Of a stretch of 64,000 nt of DNA, positions 1-9,185 are shown in pieces. The DNA is from an uncultured Eubacteriales bacterium (GTDB taxonomy: Bacteria > Bacillota > Clostridia > Christensenellales > Aristaeellaceae): positions 1 to 64,000 of the forward strand of contig OMZY01000011.1 of the NCBI GenBank assembly GCA_900315675.1. Direction: 5' to 3'. Position 1 is the first letter of the stretch. Each line of letters starts with the position of its first letter. Made by a program: the position numbers and the translations under genes. Below the pieces are notes generated by a model. That model worked only from the letters and a program-made list of their open reading frames with translations. It did no database searches and was not told the origin of the DNA.

Positions 1-91
1 CCACCTGTTCCCATACCGAACACAGAAGTTAAGCTCTTCAGTGCCGATGGTACTTGACTGGTAACGGTCCGGGAGAGTAGGTCGCCGCCGG
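1..91 (+). rRNA. rrf: 5S ribosomal RNA, 3' part (5' end outside window)
   Basis: The first ~91 bases match the conserved body and 3' end of bacterial 5S rRNA, including CCATACCGAACACAGAAG and the terminal GGGAGAGTAGGTCGCCGCC. About 25-30 nt of the 5' end are missing because the window starts inside the gene. It is presumably the last gene of an rRNA operon lying to the left. Confidence 0.95.
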
Positions 92-100
92 ATTCCATAT

Positions 101-172
<72 letters not shown>

Positions 173-180
173 CAGAAAAA

Positions 181-209
181 AGTCTGATCAATCGATCAGA
201 CTTTTTTTT
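181..209 (+). terminator. Intrinsic terminator after tRNA-Asn
   Basis: AGTCTGATC (181-189) pairs with GATCAGACT (194-202) across a 4-nt loop, followed by a run of eight T. It ends the 5S-tRNA transcript. The same hairpin is the core of a longer inverted repeat that reaches back into the tRNA acceptor stem (165-220). Confidence 0.9.
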
Positions 210-289
210 CTGCTCCCCAGCTTTTTATAAACGCAAGCACGAATCTGATGATCCGCACTTGCGTTTTGGTTCGAACCGGTTCGAACCCT

Positions 290-395
290 TCCGCAACCTC
301 AATCTTCGCTCTGCGGCCTTGGAGCGGCCGCATTGCTCGTTTCGGTTGACTCACTCGGTTCGTTTCCTGTTTCACAGGACAGCCCACTGGGCTGA
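290..395 (-). repeat. Dispersed hairpin repeat, copy A (inverted)
   Basis: The reverse complement of this segment aligns over its whole length with 21201-21307 and in part with 14429-14537. It has hairpins CAGCCC/GGGCTG (380-394) and CCTGT/ACAGG (366-378), then the shared words AGTCAACCGAAACGAGC and CGAAGATTGAGGTTGCGGA. The function is unknown. Confidence 0.8.
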
Positions 396-524
396 CACTC
401 ACCTCGTTCCCCCCCCCTGGGGGAGCAGATTTGGAGAAGTCAACAAAATGGATTCATACATATAACTAATAAATCATTATACTTTTTTATATTGAGCTAT
501 AAAGAAATGATGTCGTTCATCTGA

Positions 525-553
525 TTGTTTTCGCAGGGTCAATGAAGTATAAT
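525..553 (+). promoter_or_regulatory. Promoter of the DUF2804 gene
   Basis: TTGTTT (525-530), a 17-nt spacer and a perfect TATAAT (548-553) lie 32 bp before the start codon. No operator-like palindrome is evident. Confidence 0.6.
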
Positions 554-585
554 AGGCAAAACAATCAAAAACGGAGGCGGGACAG

Positions 586-1617
586 ATGCAGCGCCGAATC
601 ATAACACCCGGTCCGCTTCATGATGAACAGGGCCGGCTGATCGAAACCGGGTATGCCACGGAACTCCTGAAGACCTATGACCGTTCAAAAGTGGCGGCAA
701 GCCGTCTGAAGGTCAAGGAATGGGACTACTATGCCGTTGTGATGGATCGGTTTGCCCTTGCGCTGACCATTGATCATAACGGATATATGACCATGGACAG
801 CATTTCTCTGCTGGATTTTGAACAGAACACCCAGATCACAAAATCCGCCATGAACCTGCCCCTGTTTGCACCGCGGAAGCTGCCCGCTTCCAGCAAAAAG
901 GGAGACATCAGCGTCAAAGGGAAAGGGTATATGATTTCCTTTGAAAACGATGGGATATCCCGGCGGCTGACCGGGTTCATGAATAAATTCCGGGATGAGG
1001 AAACCCTGGTATTCGACCTGATTCTGAGTGATGAGCCGCAGGAATCCATGGTGATCGTCACGCCCTACAAGGATCATCCGGAAGCCTTCTATTATAATCA
1101 GAAGATCAACTGCATGCGGGTGGAAGGCGCCATTACCCTGGGGCAAAGGGAATACCGCTGCGATCCGGCGGAAACTTTCGCGGTGCTGGACTGGGGCCGG
1201 GGCGTATGGACCTATGACAATACCTGGTACTGGGGATCCGCTTCCGGGCTGGTGGACGGCGTTCCCTTCGGATTCAATATCGGATACGGATTCGGGGATA
1301 CGTCCGCGGCCAGTGAAAATGTACTGGTGTATGACGGGAAAATCCATAAGCTGGAGCAGGTTCATTTTGAGATCCCGAAAAAGGACGGGAAGGAAGACTA
1401 CCTGTCTTCCTGGGTTTTCACAAGCAGCGACGGCCGTTTTGAAATGAAATTTGAGCCTATCATGGATCGCAGCTCGAAAACAGACCTGCTGGTCATCTGT
1501 TCGGATCAGCATCAGGTTTTCGGACGGTTTTCCGGAACGGTGATCCTGGATGACGGCCGCAAACTGGAAATTGATCATCTGACCGGCTTTGCCGAAAAAG
1601 TCAGGAACAAATGGTAA
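586..1617 (+). CDS. DUF2804 family protein
   Basis: A 343-residue protein resembling the DUF2804 family (about 340 residues), whose biochemical role is not established. There is no signal peptide or membrane segment, so it should be cytosolic. The sequence is rich in aromatic beta-strand stretches, with motifs such as LDWGRGVWTYDNTWYWGS in the second half, which fits the lipocalin-like double sandwich expected for the family. The start at 586 is supported by GGAGG 10 bases upstream and by a 17-spacer promoter. The next gene follows after 19 bp and may be co-transcribed. The family call comes from recalled motifs; function is not claimed. Confidence 0.75.
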   Translation: MQRRIITPGPLHDEQGRLIETGYATELLKTYDRSKVAASRLKVKEWDYYAVVMDRFALALTIDHNGYMTMDSISLLDFEQNTQITKSAMNLPLFAPRKLPASSKKGDISVKGKGYMISFENDGISRRLTGFMNKFRDEETLVFDLILSDEPQESMVIVTPYKDHPEAFYYNQKINCMRVEGAITLGQREYRCDPAETFAVLDWGRGVWTYDNTWYWGSASGLVDGVPFGFNIGYGFGDTSAASENVLVYDGKIHKLEQVHFEIPKKDGKEDYLSSWVFTSSDGRFEMKFEPIMDRSSKTDLLVICSDQHQVFGRFSGTVILDDGRKLEIDHLTGFAEKVRNKW

Positions 1618-1636
1618 CAATGAAGGAGGAACCCCT

Positions 1637-2212
1637 ATGCTGAGCCTGGAACGAGCCACGGAACTGAACGCGACAATGGTGTCGGAGGAACACCTGATCA
1701 TTCACGCGAAAAACGTCTGCTATGCCATGGGTGCCATGGCGGATTATTTCGGAGAAAACAGGGAGCACTGGCAGGCGGTCGGAATGCTGCATGATTATGA
1801 TTATGAGAAGTATCCGGAGGAGCATCTTCAGCATACGGAAGAACCGCTGCTGGCAGCGGGCGTTCCTGAGGAGGATGTTCGGGCGATCATGAGCCATGGC
1901 TGGGGCATCTGCACGGACGTGAAACCGGAGAGCAATATGGAAAAAAGCCTGTTCACCGTGGATGAGCTGACCGGCATTATCCAGGCCTGCGCGCGGATGC
2001 GTCCGAACGGCATCAGCGATCTGGAAATCAAAAGCTTTATGAAGAAGTATAAGGATAAGAAATTCGCGGCCAAATGCGACCGGGAACTGATCCAGAAGGG
2101 CTGCGACCTGCTGGGCATGGAGGTCCGGCAAGTGGCGGAAATCTGCATTGAAGGAATGCGGCCCCATGCAGCGGAGATCGGCCTGGAGGGAACCGGAGCC
2201 GAACAAGCCTGA
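1637..2212 (+). CDS. HD-domain phosphohydrolase-like protein
   Basis: A 191-residue cytosolic protein with an HD-type metal-binding pattern: a histidine near residue 22 (EEHLIIHAKN), the HD doublet in GMLHDYDYEKYPEEH, and a later histidine in IMSHGWG. HD proteins are metal-dependent phosphohydrolases; the substrate cannot be read from the sequence. An ATG at 1637 preceded by AGGAGG (1624-1629) is a better start than the in-frame upstream ATG at 1589, which lies inside the preceding gene. It is the last gene before a hairpin terminator and probably shares a transcript with the DUF2804 gene. Confidence 0.75.
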   Translation: MLSLERATELNATMVSEEHLIIHAKNVCYAMGAMADYFGENREHWQAVGMLHDYDYEKYPEEHLQHTEEPLLAAGVPEEDVRAIMSHGWGICTDVKPESNMEKSLFTVDELTGIIQACARMRPNGISDLEIKSFMKKYKDKKFAAKCDRELIQKGCDLLGMEVRQVAEICIEGMRPHAAEIGLEGTGAEQA

Positions 2213-2230
2213 TTTCAGGGAACAGATAAA

Positions 2231-2259
2231 ACGAGCCTGTCCGTGACGGACAGGCTCGT
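2231..2259. terminator. Bidirectional hairpin terminator
   Basis: ACGAGCCTGTCC pairs with GGACAGGCTCGT between two convergent genes. A T-rich tail (TTTTATCTG) is present only when read on the minus strand, so it mainly serves rubrerythrin. Confidence 0.8.
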
Positions 2260-2273
2260 TGCTTTGACTGGAA

Positions 2274-2813
2274 TCAATAGTTTTCAGCCGCGATTTCGAA
2301 ATAGCTCTGGGGATGATTGCAGACCGGGCAGACTTCGGGAGCCTTGGTGCCCACAACAATATGACCGCAGTTACGGCACTCCCAGATCTTGACCTCGCTC
2401 TTTTCGAAGACCTGCTGCAGTTCAATGTTCTTCAGCAGGGCGCGGTACCGTTCCTCGTGATGCTTTTCGATGGCGGCAACACCGCGGAACTTGGCGGCCA
2501 GTTCCGGGAAACCCTCTTCCTCGGCGGTTTTGGCGAAGGACTCGTACATATCGGTCCATTCGTAATTTTCCCCGTCAGCGGCAGTGGTGAGGTTTTCAGG
2601 CGTGGAACCGATGCCCTTGAGTTCCTTGAACCACATTTTGGCATGTTCCTTTTCGTTTTCCGCGGTCTTCAGGAAAAGCGCGGAGATCTGTTCATAGCCT
2701 TCTTTTTTCGCGACGGAAGCAAAGTAGGTATACTTGTTCCGGGCCTGGGATTCGCCGGCGAAAGCGGCTTCCAGGTTCTTTTCGGTCTGGGTTCCGGCAT
2801 AGGGATTGGACAT
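2274..2813 (-). CDS. rbr: Rubrerythrin
   Basis: A 179-residue non-haem iron protein that reduces hydrogen peroxide in anaerobes. The N-terminal ferritin-like four-helix domain (about residues 1-140) carries the di-iron glutamate/histidine pattern ([32 protein letters not shown]). The C-terminal rubredoxin-like domain has CRNCG and CPVCNH, a complete set of four iron-binding cysteines. Length and order are typical. The start is preceded by AAAGGAGG. It sits 28 bp behind a membrane-anchored protein of unknown function on the same strand and probably shares its promoter. Confidence 0.97.
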   Translation of the reverse strand: MSNPYAGTQTEKNLEAAFAGESQARNKYTYFASVAKKEGYEQISALFLKTAENEKEHAKMWFKELKGIGSTPENLTTAADGENYEWTDMYESFAKTAEEEGFPELAAKFRGVAAIEKHHEERYRALLKNIELQQVFEKSEVKIWECRNCGHIVVGTKAPEVCPVCNHPQSYFEIAAENY

Positions 2814-2841
2814 GACATTTTCCTCCTTTGTTTTTTATGAA

Positions 2842-3429
2842 TTATGGGTCGTTCCGGATGGTATAAAGCTTCAGGAAACCGCAGATCTGGCTGACCTGCT
2901 TGCTGAGCCTGCGGGGCAGGAGCACTTCATACAGGGCCTGATCGGTGGTTGTGTGAAGCCGGATAAACTGATCGTTCTCCATACGGACGGAGATGCTTCC
3001 GAAGAATGTCGGACCGGAATAGGGCATGAAATGGAAGCCTTCTTCCAGTTCGTTCAAAGCGTCGGCGGGCCAGATGCTTTTCAGGACGATTTCCTCGCCT
3101 TCATTTGTCTGCCAGGTTGTGACGGCAACCCGTCCGTAACCGCCCGGTACAGAAAGATCGGCGCAGGTGGCTTCAATAAAGGTCATCCCGGAGGAATTCT
3201 GAAAGCACATGAGGGGTGCGGGAAAATCCAGGTGAACCAGATCGTTTTCATGATCAATCCGGATGGCCTGCCCGGCCTGTAAGGCGGGAGAAGGCGCTGC
3301 GGAGGCGGTTTTGTCCTCCTGGGGTTTCGCAAGGATGAGGGAAACGGCCAGAAGCACCAGCAGGGCAGCGGAGAACACGATCTCCAGGATCCTGATCAGA
3401 ACCTTACGGGTTTTCTTTCCGTCTGCCAA
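2842..3429 (-). CDS. Membrane-anchored protein of unknown function
   Basis: I do not recognise the family. Read from the TTG at 3429 it gives 195 residues: a basic N-terminus (ADGKKTRKVLIR), one membrane segment at about 13-33, then an extracytoplasmic domain of beta-rich sequence. The open frame continues upstream, but AAAGGGGTGG 5 bases before TTG 3429 and a strong promoter at 3484-3513 favour this start. The arrangement with rubrerythrin, 28 bp downstream, suggests one transcript; a functional link is not shown. Confidence 0.65.
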   Translation of the reverse strand: MADGKKTRKVLIRILEIVFSAALLVLLAVSLILAKPQEDKTASAAPSPALQAGQAIRIDHENDLVHLDFPAPLMCFQNSSGMTFIEATCADLSVPGGYGRVAVTTWQTNEGEEIVLKSIWPADALNELEEGFHFMPYSGPTFFGSISVRMENDQFIRLHTTTDQALYEVLLPRRLSKQVSQICGFLKLYTIRNDP

Positions 3430-3483
3430 GATGCCACCCCTTTCCGTTCCGGAATACAGCGGCGGGATTTTCCGCCGCAATCT

Positions 3484-3513
3484 ATTATATATGGGGCGGA
3501 AGAATGCTGTCAA
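3484..3513 (-). promoter_or_regulatory. Promoter for membrane protein and rubrerythrin
   Basis: On the minus strand, TTGACA (3513-3508), an 18-nt spacer and TATAAT (3489-3484) are both consensus hexamers. A GC-rich hairpin lies between it and the TTG start. Confidence 0.75.
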
Positions 3514-3647
3514 ATGGGGACGCATGCGTTTCCGGTACGGTTCGGGAGGAGAGAGAATGCAGGTTTTTACCGGCCGGATTCGTTTATTATACAGGGGCGG
3601 AAGGGTGCCCGTGAACGCCGGTAAACCGCGGCGGAAGGCGGCCTGAC

Positions 3648-3676
3648 TTGCTCCGGAATCCAAAAGGATGTAAAAT
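3648..3676 (+). promoter_or_regulatory. Promoter of the RsiV-like lipoprotein gene
   Basis: TTGCTC (3648-3653), 17 nt, TAAAAT (3671-3676), followed by GGAGGG and ATG 3700. Confidence 0.55.
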
Positions 3677-3699
3677 AATAGTTCACGGAGGGTAAGGAT

Positions 3700-4863
3700 A
3701 TGAAATTCTGTCGCCTGATTCGCCTGACGATCTGCCTGGTCGCGGCGATGCTGCTTTTCATCTCTGCCTGTCCGGCAGAGGAAGCATTTCTCGCAGAGGA
3801 TACCGGACTGGACCTGACTGAAACGGTCAGCGTTCATTATCCTGTGCTGTCCGGCGGAGAGCAGGAAGACCTGCTGAAACAGATCAACGCGCAGATTCAG
3901 GAAGACTGCCATATCGGGGCTTATCTGGCCCGGGCCGCAATGCTGATCGGCGGCGGGAACCTGAAGGTGAGCTGGCAGGGCGGGATCATGAACGATGTGT
4001 TCAGCTGTGCGGTCTCAGCCGCCGGCGCGGTGGAGAATTCCCGTTCAACGCATGTGTGGACCGCGTGCGCGGCGGATCTGCGGGACGGACACAGGATTGC
4101 TCTTTCGGAACTGTTTACGGATGAAGAGGCCGCGCGGGATATGATCCGCGGCTATCTGGAGGATGAGGTCCTGCCGGAGCTCAGCGCCCATCTGCAGAAC
4201 AGTGAACTGGAACCCCTGCCGGAGCTGTTTCAGCTGGAACCCTCCGGACTGACGCTGCTGTATCCCATCAGTCAGCTGAGCACCCTGGGAGACCGGGCGG
4301 GTGATATCCGGATCGGCTGGCATGTGCTGAAAGACGTGCTGGACCTGAAGGAAGACGGCATTGCGGACCGGATCGGCGCGCGGCAGATGATTGAACTGTC
4401 CGCTGAAAGCGCCGAGGAGCTGCTGGCAGCGGCGGCGGAAGGATCGCTGACCGGGATCCCGGTGAAGCTCGGAGACAGCGTACAGGAGATGACCGACCGG
4501 CATCACCTGCTGACGGATCCGGACGGCTTTGAGGGCGGACGTCTGTTCGCCCTGGAAGGCGGAAGCTTCCGCGGGGTTTATCTGATGACGGATGACCTGA
4601 GCCGGGACTGGCAGAACAGCCGGGTGGAAGGAATCCGGATGGATCAGGGCTGCCTGTGGGGGCTGTGTGTGGGCGATACCCTGCGGGAGGAATGGAAATC
4701 CGTGCTGGGTGAGCCGGACGGCTCGGCGGAAATCAATGAGGAAAAAGCGGAGGCAAACCGGCTGGTTCCGGGTGCCTGTGATTATTACAGCTGCGGACAA
4801 TACCAGCTGCGGCTGTACAGCGATGAAGCCGGATGCCTCGTCAGCATCGTGCTGACGGAGTAA
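3700..4863 (+). CDS. Lipoprotein with DUF3298/RsiV-like domain
   Basis: A 387-residue exported protein. Residues 1-24 form a signal peptide ending in a lipobox (FISAC, cysteine near residue 24). The next ~200 residues resemble the PdaC/DUF3298 region found in RsiV-type anti-sigma factors and some polysaccharide deacetylases: a strand-rich segment, then the DLRDGHRIALSELF and LEPSGLTLLYPISQL patterns typical of DUF3298. The C-terminal ~150 residues are unassigned. There is no transmembrane anti-sigma architecture and no sigma gene nearby, so an envelope role is the safest statement. FtsK starts 34 bp downstream. Confidence 0.65.
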   Translation: MKFCRLIRLTICLVAAMLLFISACPAEEAFLAEDTGLDLTETVSVHYPVLSGGEQEDLLKQINAQIQEDCHIGAYLARAAMLIGGGNLKVSWQGGIMNDVFSCAVSAAGAVENSRSTHVWTACAADLRDGHRIALSELFTDEEAARDMIRGYLEDEVLPELSAHLQNSELEPLPELFQLEPSGLTLLYPISQLSTLGDRAGDIRIGWHVLKDVLDLKEDGIADRIGARQMIELSAESAEELLAAAAEGSLTGIPVKLGDSVQEMTDRHHLLTDPDGFEGGRLFALEGGSFRGVYLMTDDLSRDWQNSRVEGIRMDQGCLWGLCVGDTLREEWKSVLGEPDGSAEINEEKAEANRLVPGACDYYSCGQYQLRLYSDEAGCLVSIVLTE

Positions 4864-4897
4864 CGGAGCAAAGAGAGAAAGGAACAGAGGGGAAAGA

Positions 4898-7813
4898 ATG
4901 GCTCAGAAAGGGAGCGGTAAAAGAAGACAGGCCCCCGCGTATTCCGCGGACGCGATGGCCATCCGGTATATGGCCGGACTGGCACTGATTGCGCTGGGCG
5001 TCCTGATCTTTATGGCGGCGGTGATGAGACTGCCGGGGAATATTTTTGAAGGCCTGCGCATTATCAGTTTCGGCCTGTGCGGGATTATGGCCTATGTGCT
5101 GCCCGTGCTGCCGGTGTGGGCGGGTGTGCTGGTGATCTGGTCCACCCAGCGCCGCGCGCCGGTGAAGCCCTGGCTGTATGCACTGCTGGCCTTCTTCGGT
5201 TTGTGCGCCTTCCTGATGATTACCGGAGCCATGCAGTACCTGAAGGATACCTACGGAAACAACTGGGGAGCCGTGATCAACGGAACCTATGCGGACAGCT
5301 CCGTCAGGCTGCGGCCCAGCGGCGGCGGCGCCGTCGGAACGATCCTGGCCTGGCCGCTGTGGAATTACCTGGGACCGGTACTCGGCACGCTGATCATCTT
5401 CGTGCTGACCGTGCTGTGTATTCTGATGGCGGTGAACCTGACGCCTTCCCGGATCCGGGATCTGGTCACAGGCCAGGCAGGTGCGCGGCGGGAGCAGCAG
5501 CGCCAGGAGCGGAGCCGGATGGAACAGCAGCAGCTGGCCTGGCAGCAGCAACAGGCGCTCTGGCAGCAGCAACAGCAGCAGATCCTGGAACAGCAGTATC
5601 AGATGCAGCAACAGCAGATACCGCCGGTACAGCAGCAGCCTGCGTATAACAGGCCGGAAATGCAGCAGTCCGTGCAGCAGCCGGCAATGCCCGGCGACGG
5701 CGGCGTACGGGAATGGCAGGAGCAGGCGGCCGCAGGTCAGCTTGTATCCGCGGCCACGGGACATCACAGCAGCATTTTCGGGCGGAAAAACCCGGCCGGT
5801 CAGGCACCCCGGGAGAAATCCTTTGCGAGCCGTATTTTCGGCCGCAATAAAAAGGAAGAGTATGACGGCCTGAGCGACGGATCCACGATTGCCGAGGAGG
5901 AAGCCCGCAGGGCGGCGGGTGGAAGACCCACGCGCCGGACCGCAACAGGAGCGGCAATCGGCCAGCCCCAGACCCACTGGCAGCAGGACGCGGAAGAGAT
6001 TCCGCCCGAAACGGATAACGGCCGTAAGCGCAGGCCCCAGCCGGTACAGCAGATGACGGCGGAGATTCCGGAGGAACCGGCGCCTGCCCGTCCGGAACCT
6101 GTTCGTCCGGAACCGGTACGGGAAAGAAAACCCGCGCCGGAGAAGGAACCGGTCCGGGACGATGCGCCGTACCGCCGTCCGGAACCGGCGGAGCGGAGAG
6201 CACCGGAGGCGACTCCCGTCCGGGTGGCCGTGCCTGCGGTGCAGCAGACCATCGGAACCGAAGCATACAACCCGCCGATTAAGGTGCCCGCGAAAAAGCA
6301 GGCGGAGACAGCGGAGGATGAGGGCGTATGGATGCCCACACCCTACAATTATCCGCCGATTACAGACCTGGCCAGGCCGCAGCAGAGTATGGAGGATACC
6401 CGGGCGGAGGACGAGATGCGTTCCCGTAAACTGGAGGAAACCCTGGCAAGCTTCCGGGTTCCTGCCCGGGTGGTGCATGTGACGCACGGCCCCGCCATTT
6501 CCCGCTTTGAGCTGGAACTGGAGGCAGGCACCAAGGTCAACAAGGTTTCGGAACTGGAAAAGGATATTGCCTACGGAATGTCCGCCACCTCTGTGCGGAT
6601 TGAAGCGCCGATTCCCGGCAAACGCCTGGTCGGCGTGGAAGTACCCAACCGCAAGGTGACCACCGTTACCCTGCGGGAGGTGATGGAAAGCGAACCGATG
6701 CAGAATGCCAAGTCCATCCTGACGGTGGCACTGGGCCGGGATATTGCCGGTACGCCGATTGTGTGCGACCTGGCAAAGATGCCGCATATGCTGATTGCCG
6801 GCCAGACCGGCAGCGGTAAATCGGTCTGTATCAACGCGATTATCAACAGCCTGCTGTACCGGGCCAGCCCCGACGAGGTGAAGCTGATCCTGGTTGACCC
6901 GAAGGTGGTCGAACTGCAGTGCTACAACGGCATTCCGCACCTGCTGATTCCCGTGGTGAACGATCCGCGTAAGGCGGCGGCCGCACTGGCCTGGGCCGTG
7001 GCGGAAATGATGGAACGGTATGACAAGTTTGCCGAGAAGAAGGTCCGGAACCTGGAAGGCTACAACCAGCTGGTTGAGAAGACGGGCGAAAAGCCCATGG
7101 CCCGGATTGTCATCATCATTGACGAGCTTGCAGACCTGATGATGGTCTGCAAGAAGGATGTGGAAGAATATATCTGCCGCCTGACGCAGCTGGCGCGCGC
7201 GGCGGGCATTCACCTGATTGTCGCAACGCAGCGGCCGTCGGTGGACGTTATCACAGGTCTGATCAAGGCGAATATTCCCAGCCGTATTGCGTTCAAAACC
7301 GCCAGTTCCGTGGACAGCCGGACGATCCTGGACCGCAACGGATCGGAACAGCTGCTGGGCTGGGGCGATATGCTGTATGCGCCTACCGGCTCCTTTGCGC
7401 CCACCCGCGTCCAGGGCTGCTTCCTGAGCGATGAGGAAGTCAACCGGATCGCAAAACATGTAAAGGAAGCGAATCCCAGCACCTATGATCCGGATATCCT
7501 GGAGAAACTGGATGAAATCGCCAACGGCGGTGAAACCGGAAACGCGGATATCATCATCAACAGTTCCGATATGAGCGGCGGAGACGGCGGCCTGTTTGAA
7601 CAGGCGGTGGAGTTTGCCATTCAGGACGGCCAGATTTCCACCAGCACCCTGCAGCGGCGGCTGAAGATCGGCTATGCCCGGGCGGGACGGCTGACGGATG
7701 AAATGGAAGAGCGGGGTATCGTGGCGGCCAAGGACGGCAGCAAACCCCGCAAGTGCCTGATTACCCGTGAAGAATGGGAAGAAATGAAGAAAGCAACGGA
7801 AGGAATGACGTAA
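4898..7813 (+). CDS. ftsK: DNA translocase FtsK/SpoIIIE
   Basis: A 971-residue membrane-bound ATPase that pumps double-stranded DNA during division or sporulation. It has about four membrane segments in residues 25-190, a long Gln-rich linker (about 195-260) passing into a Pro/Glu/Arg-rich linker to about 470, then the motor. Walker A GQTGSGKS is at 635-642 and Walker B IVIIIDEL near 737-744, followed by ARAAGIHLIVATQRPS. The winged-helix gamma domain that reads orientation sequences ends the protein (QISTSTLQRRLKIGYARAGRLTDEME). All parts of the family are present. The linker is longer than in Bacillus SpoIIIE. FtsK and SpoIIIE cannot be told apart from sequence alone. Confidence 0.95.
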   Translation: MAQKGSGKRRQAPAYSADAMAIRYMAGLALIALGVLIFMAAVMRLPGNIFEGLRIISFGLCGIMAYVLPVLPVWAGVLVIWSTQRRAPVKPWLYALLAFFGLCAFLMITGAMQYLKDTYGNNWGAVINGTYADSSVRLRPSGGGAVGTILAWPLWNYLGPVLGTLIIFVLTVLCILMAVNLTPSRIRDLVTGQAGARREQQRQERSRMEQQQLAWQQQQALWQQQQQQILEQQYQMQQQQIPPVQQQPAYNRPEMQQSVQQPAMPGDGGVREWQEQAAAGQLVSAATGHHSSIFGRKNPAGQAPREKSFASRIFGRNKKEEYDGLSDGSTIAEEEARRAAGGRPTRRTATGAAIGQPQTHWQQDAEEIPPETDNGRKRRPQPVQQMTAEIPEEPAPARPEPVRPEPVRERKPAPEKEPVRDDAPYRRPEPAERRAPEATPVRVAVPAVQQTIGTEAYNPPIKVPAKKQAETAEDEGVWMPTPYNYPPITDLARPQQSMEDTRAEDEMRSRKLEETLASFRVPARVVHVTHGPAISRFELELEAGTKVNKVSELEKDIAYGMSATSVRIEAPIPGKRLVGVEVPNRKVTTVTLREVMESEPMQNAKSILTVALGRDIAGTPIVCDLAKMPHMLIAGQTGSGKSVCINAIINSLLYRASPDEVKLILVDPKVVELQCYNGIPHLLIPVVNDPRKAAAALAWAVAEMMERYDKFAEKKVRNLEGYNQLVEKTGEKPMARIVIIIDELADLMMVCKKDVEEYICRLTQLARAAGIHLIVATQRPSVDVITGLIKANIPSRIAFKTASSVDSRTILDRNGSEQLLGWGDMLYAPTGSFAPTRVQGCFLSDEEVNRIAKHVKEANPSTYDPDILEKLDEIANGGETGNADIIINSSDMSGGDGGLFEQAVEFAIQDGQISTSTLQRRLKIGYARAGRLTDEMEERGIVAAKDGSKPRKCLITREEWEEMKKATEGMT

Positions 7814-7816
7814 GAC

Positions 7817-9031
7817 ATGGCGAACATGGTGGACTATCTGGCATGGCGGGGAGACGTTCCCTTCAGCATCTCGCCATGGAACGAGATTGACGGTCTGCTG
7901 GTTGCCAACATCAGTTATCTGGATTTTCACGGAGGCCGGGATCCCAAAGGCTGGACCCTGGAGGAAATGTCCCGGATTGACCTGATCCGGGAAGGAAACA
8001 GCGCCAGTTTTCCCGGACGCAAAGCCGCTTTTCAGGCCATGTCGTCGGGAGCGCGGTTCCGGGGCTGCCGGCTGCATCATGCCATTGCCCTGACAGATCC
8101 GGAAATCGGCATGCAGTTTTCCGCCATGTGCCTGGACCTGCCGGACGGCACCATGTGCGTGGCCTTCCGGGGAACGGACAACACCATCGTGGGATGGCGG
8201 GAAGATTTCGATATGGCTTATACGACCCGGGTACCGGCCCAGGAGGCGGCTATCCTGTACCTGAAGCGCGCCGCCGCGCTATCCAAAGCACCGCTGCGGC
8301 TGGTGGGGCACAGCAAGGGCGGAAACCTGGCGGTCTATGCCGCGGCGTATGCGACCAAACGGGTTCAGGACCGGATTGAGAGCGTCATGAGCTATGACGG
8401 TCCCGGCATGAACCGGGAAACTGCCCAGAGTGAAGGCTATCTGAGGATCAAGGACAAAATTCATTCCTTTATTCCCCAGACCAGTATTATCGGCCTGCTG
8501 ATGGATTACTACGAACCCTATACCGTGGTGCGCTCGACCGCCAGCGGCATCAGCCAGCACGATCCCATGACCTGGAAGGTATACGGGCCCCGGTTTGAAA
8601 CCCTGTCCTCTGTGGATCAGACGGCCATCGTGGTGCGGGATACCCTGCACGAGTGGCTGCAGAACAGCACACCGGAACAGAGGGCGGCTTTTGTGGACGC
8701 GCTGTTCGGCATGGTGGAAACCACCAAGGCCACCCGGATGAGCGAGCTGACCGGGGAAAAACTGAGGAGCATGCTGACCATGGTGGGCAACCGGAAGGAA
8801 GTGGATCCGGAGACCCGCCGGGTCTTTACCCGACTGATGGCCCAGGCGGTTACGCTGGGATTCGGCAATGTGATAGACTGGGTCCGCGGGCGGAGGGACA
8901 ACGACATCGCCGGCGGCTGGGAAACCATGTCGCCGGAAAAACGCAGGGAGATGCTGGACGCGGCCATGAACAGCCAGCAGCCCGGGGATGAACCCGATAA
9001 AGATCAATCCCGGGAACAAAAAGACCCTTGA
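7817..9031 (+). CDS. Mbeg1-like (DUF2974) alpha/beta-hydrolase
   Basis: A 404-residue cytosolic protein of the Mbeg1-like/DUF2974 family, predicted serine hydrolases common in Firmicutes. The nucleophile elbow GHSKGG places the serine at residue 166. Upstream is the lipase-like strand VAFRGTDNTIVGWREDF, and SYDGPGM follows in the expected position. The C-terminal ~130 residues are an unassigned helical tail. It starts 3 bp after ftsK and is surely translated from the same message. The substrate is unknown. Confidence 0.8.
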   Translation: MANMVDYLAWRGDVPFSISPWNEIDGLLVANISYLDFHGGRDPKGWTLEEMSRIDLIREGNSASFPGRKAAFQAMSSGARFRGCRLHHAIALTDPEIGMQFSAMCLDLPDGTMCVAFRGTDNTIVGWREDFDMAYTTRVPAQEAAILYLKRAAALSKAPLRLVGHSKGGNLAVYAAAYATKRVQDRIESVMSYDGPGMNRETAQSEGYLRIKDKIHSFIPQTSIIGLLMDYYEPYTVVRSTASGISQHDPMTWKVYGPRFETLSSVDQTAIVVRDTLHEWLQNSTPEQRAAFVDALFGMVETTKATRMSELTGEKLRSMLTMVGNRKEVDPETRRVFTRLMAQAVTLGFGNVIDWVRGRRDNDIAGGWETMSPEKRREMLDAAMNSQQPGDEPDKDQSREQKDP

Positions 9032-9056
9032 CAAGGAACGCTCCGTATGATAAAAG
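9028..9056 (+). promoter_or_regulatory. Promoter of the pyr operon
   Basis: TTGACA (9028-9033) overlaps the stop codon of the preceding gene; 17 nt later TAAAAG (9051-9056) is a weak -10. Transcription from here would begin just before the PyrR-type hairpin at 9068. Confidence 0.55.
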
Positions 9057-9067
9057 ATATACCGGTA

Positions 9068-9106
9068 CCGATCTTTAAGACGATACAGAGATATCGGCAA
9101 GATTGG
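9068..9106 (+). promoter_or_regulatory. PyrR-binding hairpin (anti-antiterminator) in pyr leader
   Basis: Lower stem CCGATCTT (9068-9075) with AAGATTGG (9099-9106), one G-U pair; purine-rich internal bulge TAAGA (9076-9080) opposite GC; upper stem CGATA/TATCG; hexaloop CAGAGA (9086-9091). This is the layout known for PyrR RNA sites, whose hexaloop consensus is CNGNGA. UMP-bound PyrR would stabilise it and favour the downstream terminator. No pyrR gene lies in the window. Confidence 0.8.
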
Positions 9107-9154
9107 ATTGGCGCGTATGCCGCTGTGCGGCAGACGCTGTATGCATGCGATCCG

Positions 9155-9185
9155 AACTCTGCCGATTCTCCGGCAGAGTTTTTTT
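9155..9185 (+). terminator. Attenuator terminator upstream of pyrC
   Basis: AACTCTGCCG (9155-9164) pairs with CGGCAGAGTT (9171-9180), with a run of seven T. It ends just before the pyrC ribosome-binding site, so it must act as a conditional terminator. CGGCAGA at 9128-9134 could pair with its 5' arm (TCTGCCG, 9158-9164) as an antiterminator. Confidence 0.85.

Larger units (their letters stand above)
210..585. other. 376-bp intergenic region, no credible gene
   Basis: No ORF here has a ribosome-binding site or a recognisable product. It holds an inverted copy of the tRNA-Asn 3' end (210-220), a hairpin AAACGCAAG/CTTGCGTTT (229-266), the T-arm-like word GGTTCGAACC twice (269-285), a copy of the dispersed repeat (290-395) and an imperfect direct copy of the tRNA 3' end (417-428). 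The promoter of the next gene lies at its right end. Confidence 0.7.

Noticed and set aside
4841-8080. 1079-codon open frame opposite ftsK
   Set aside because: Antisense shadow; the plus-strand FtsK protein has all family motifs, and this frame has none.
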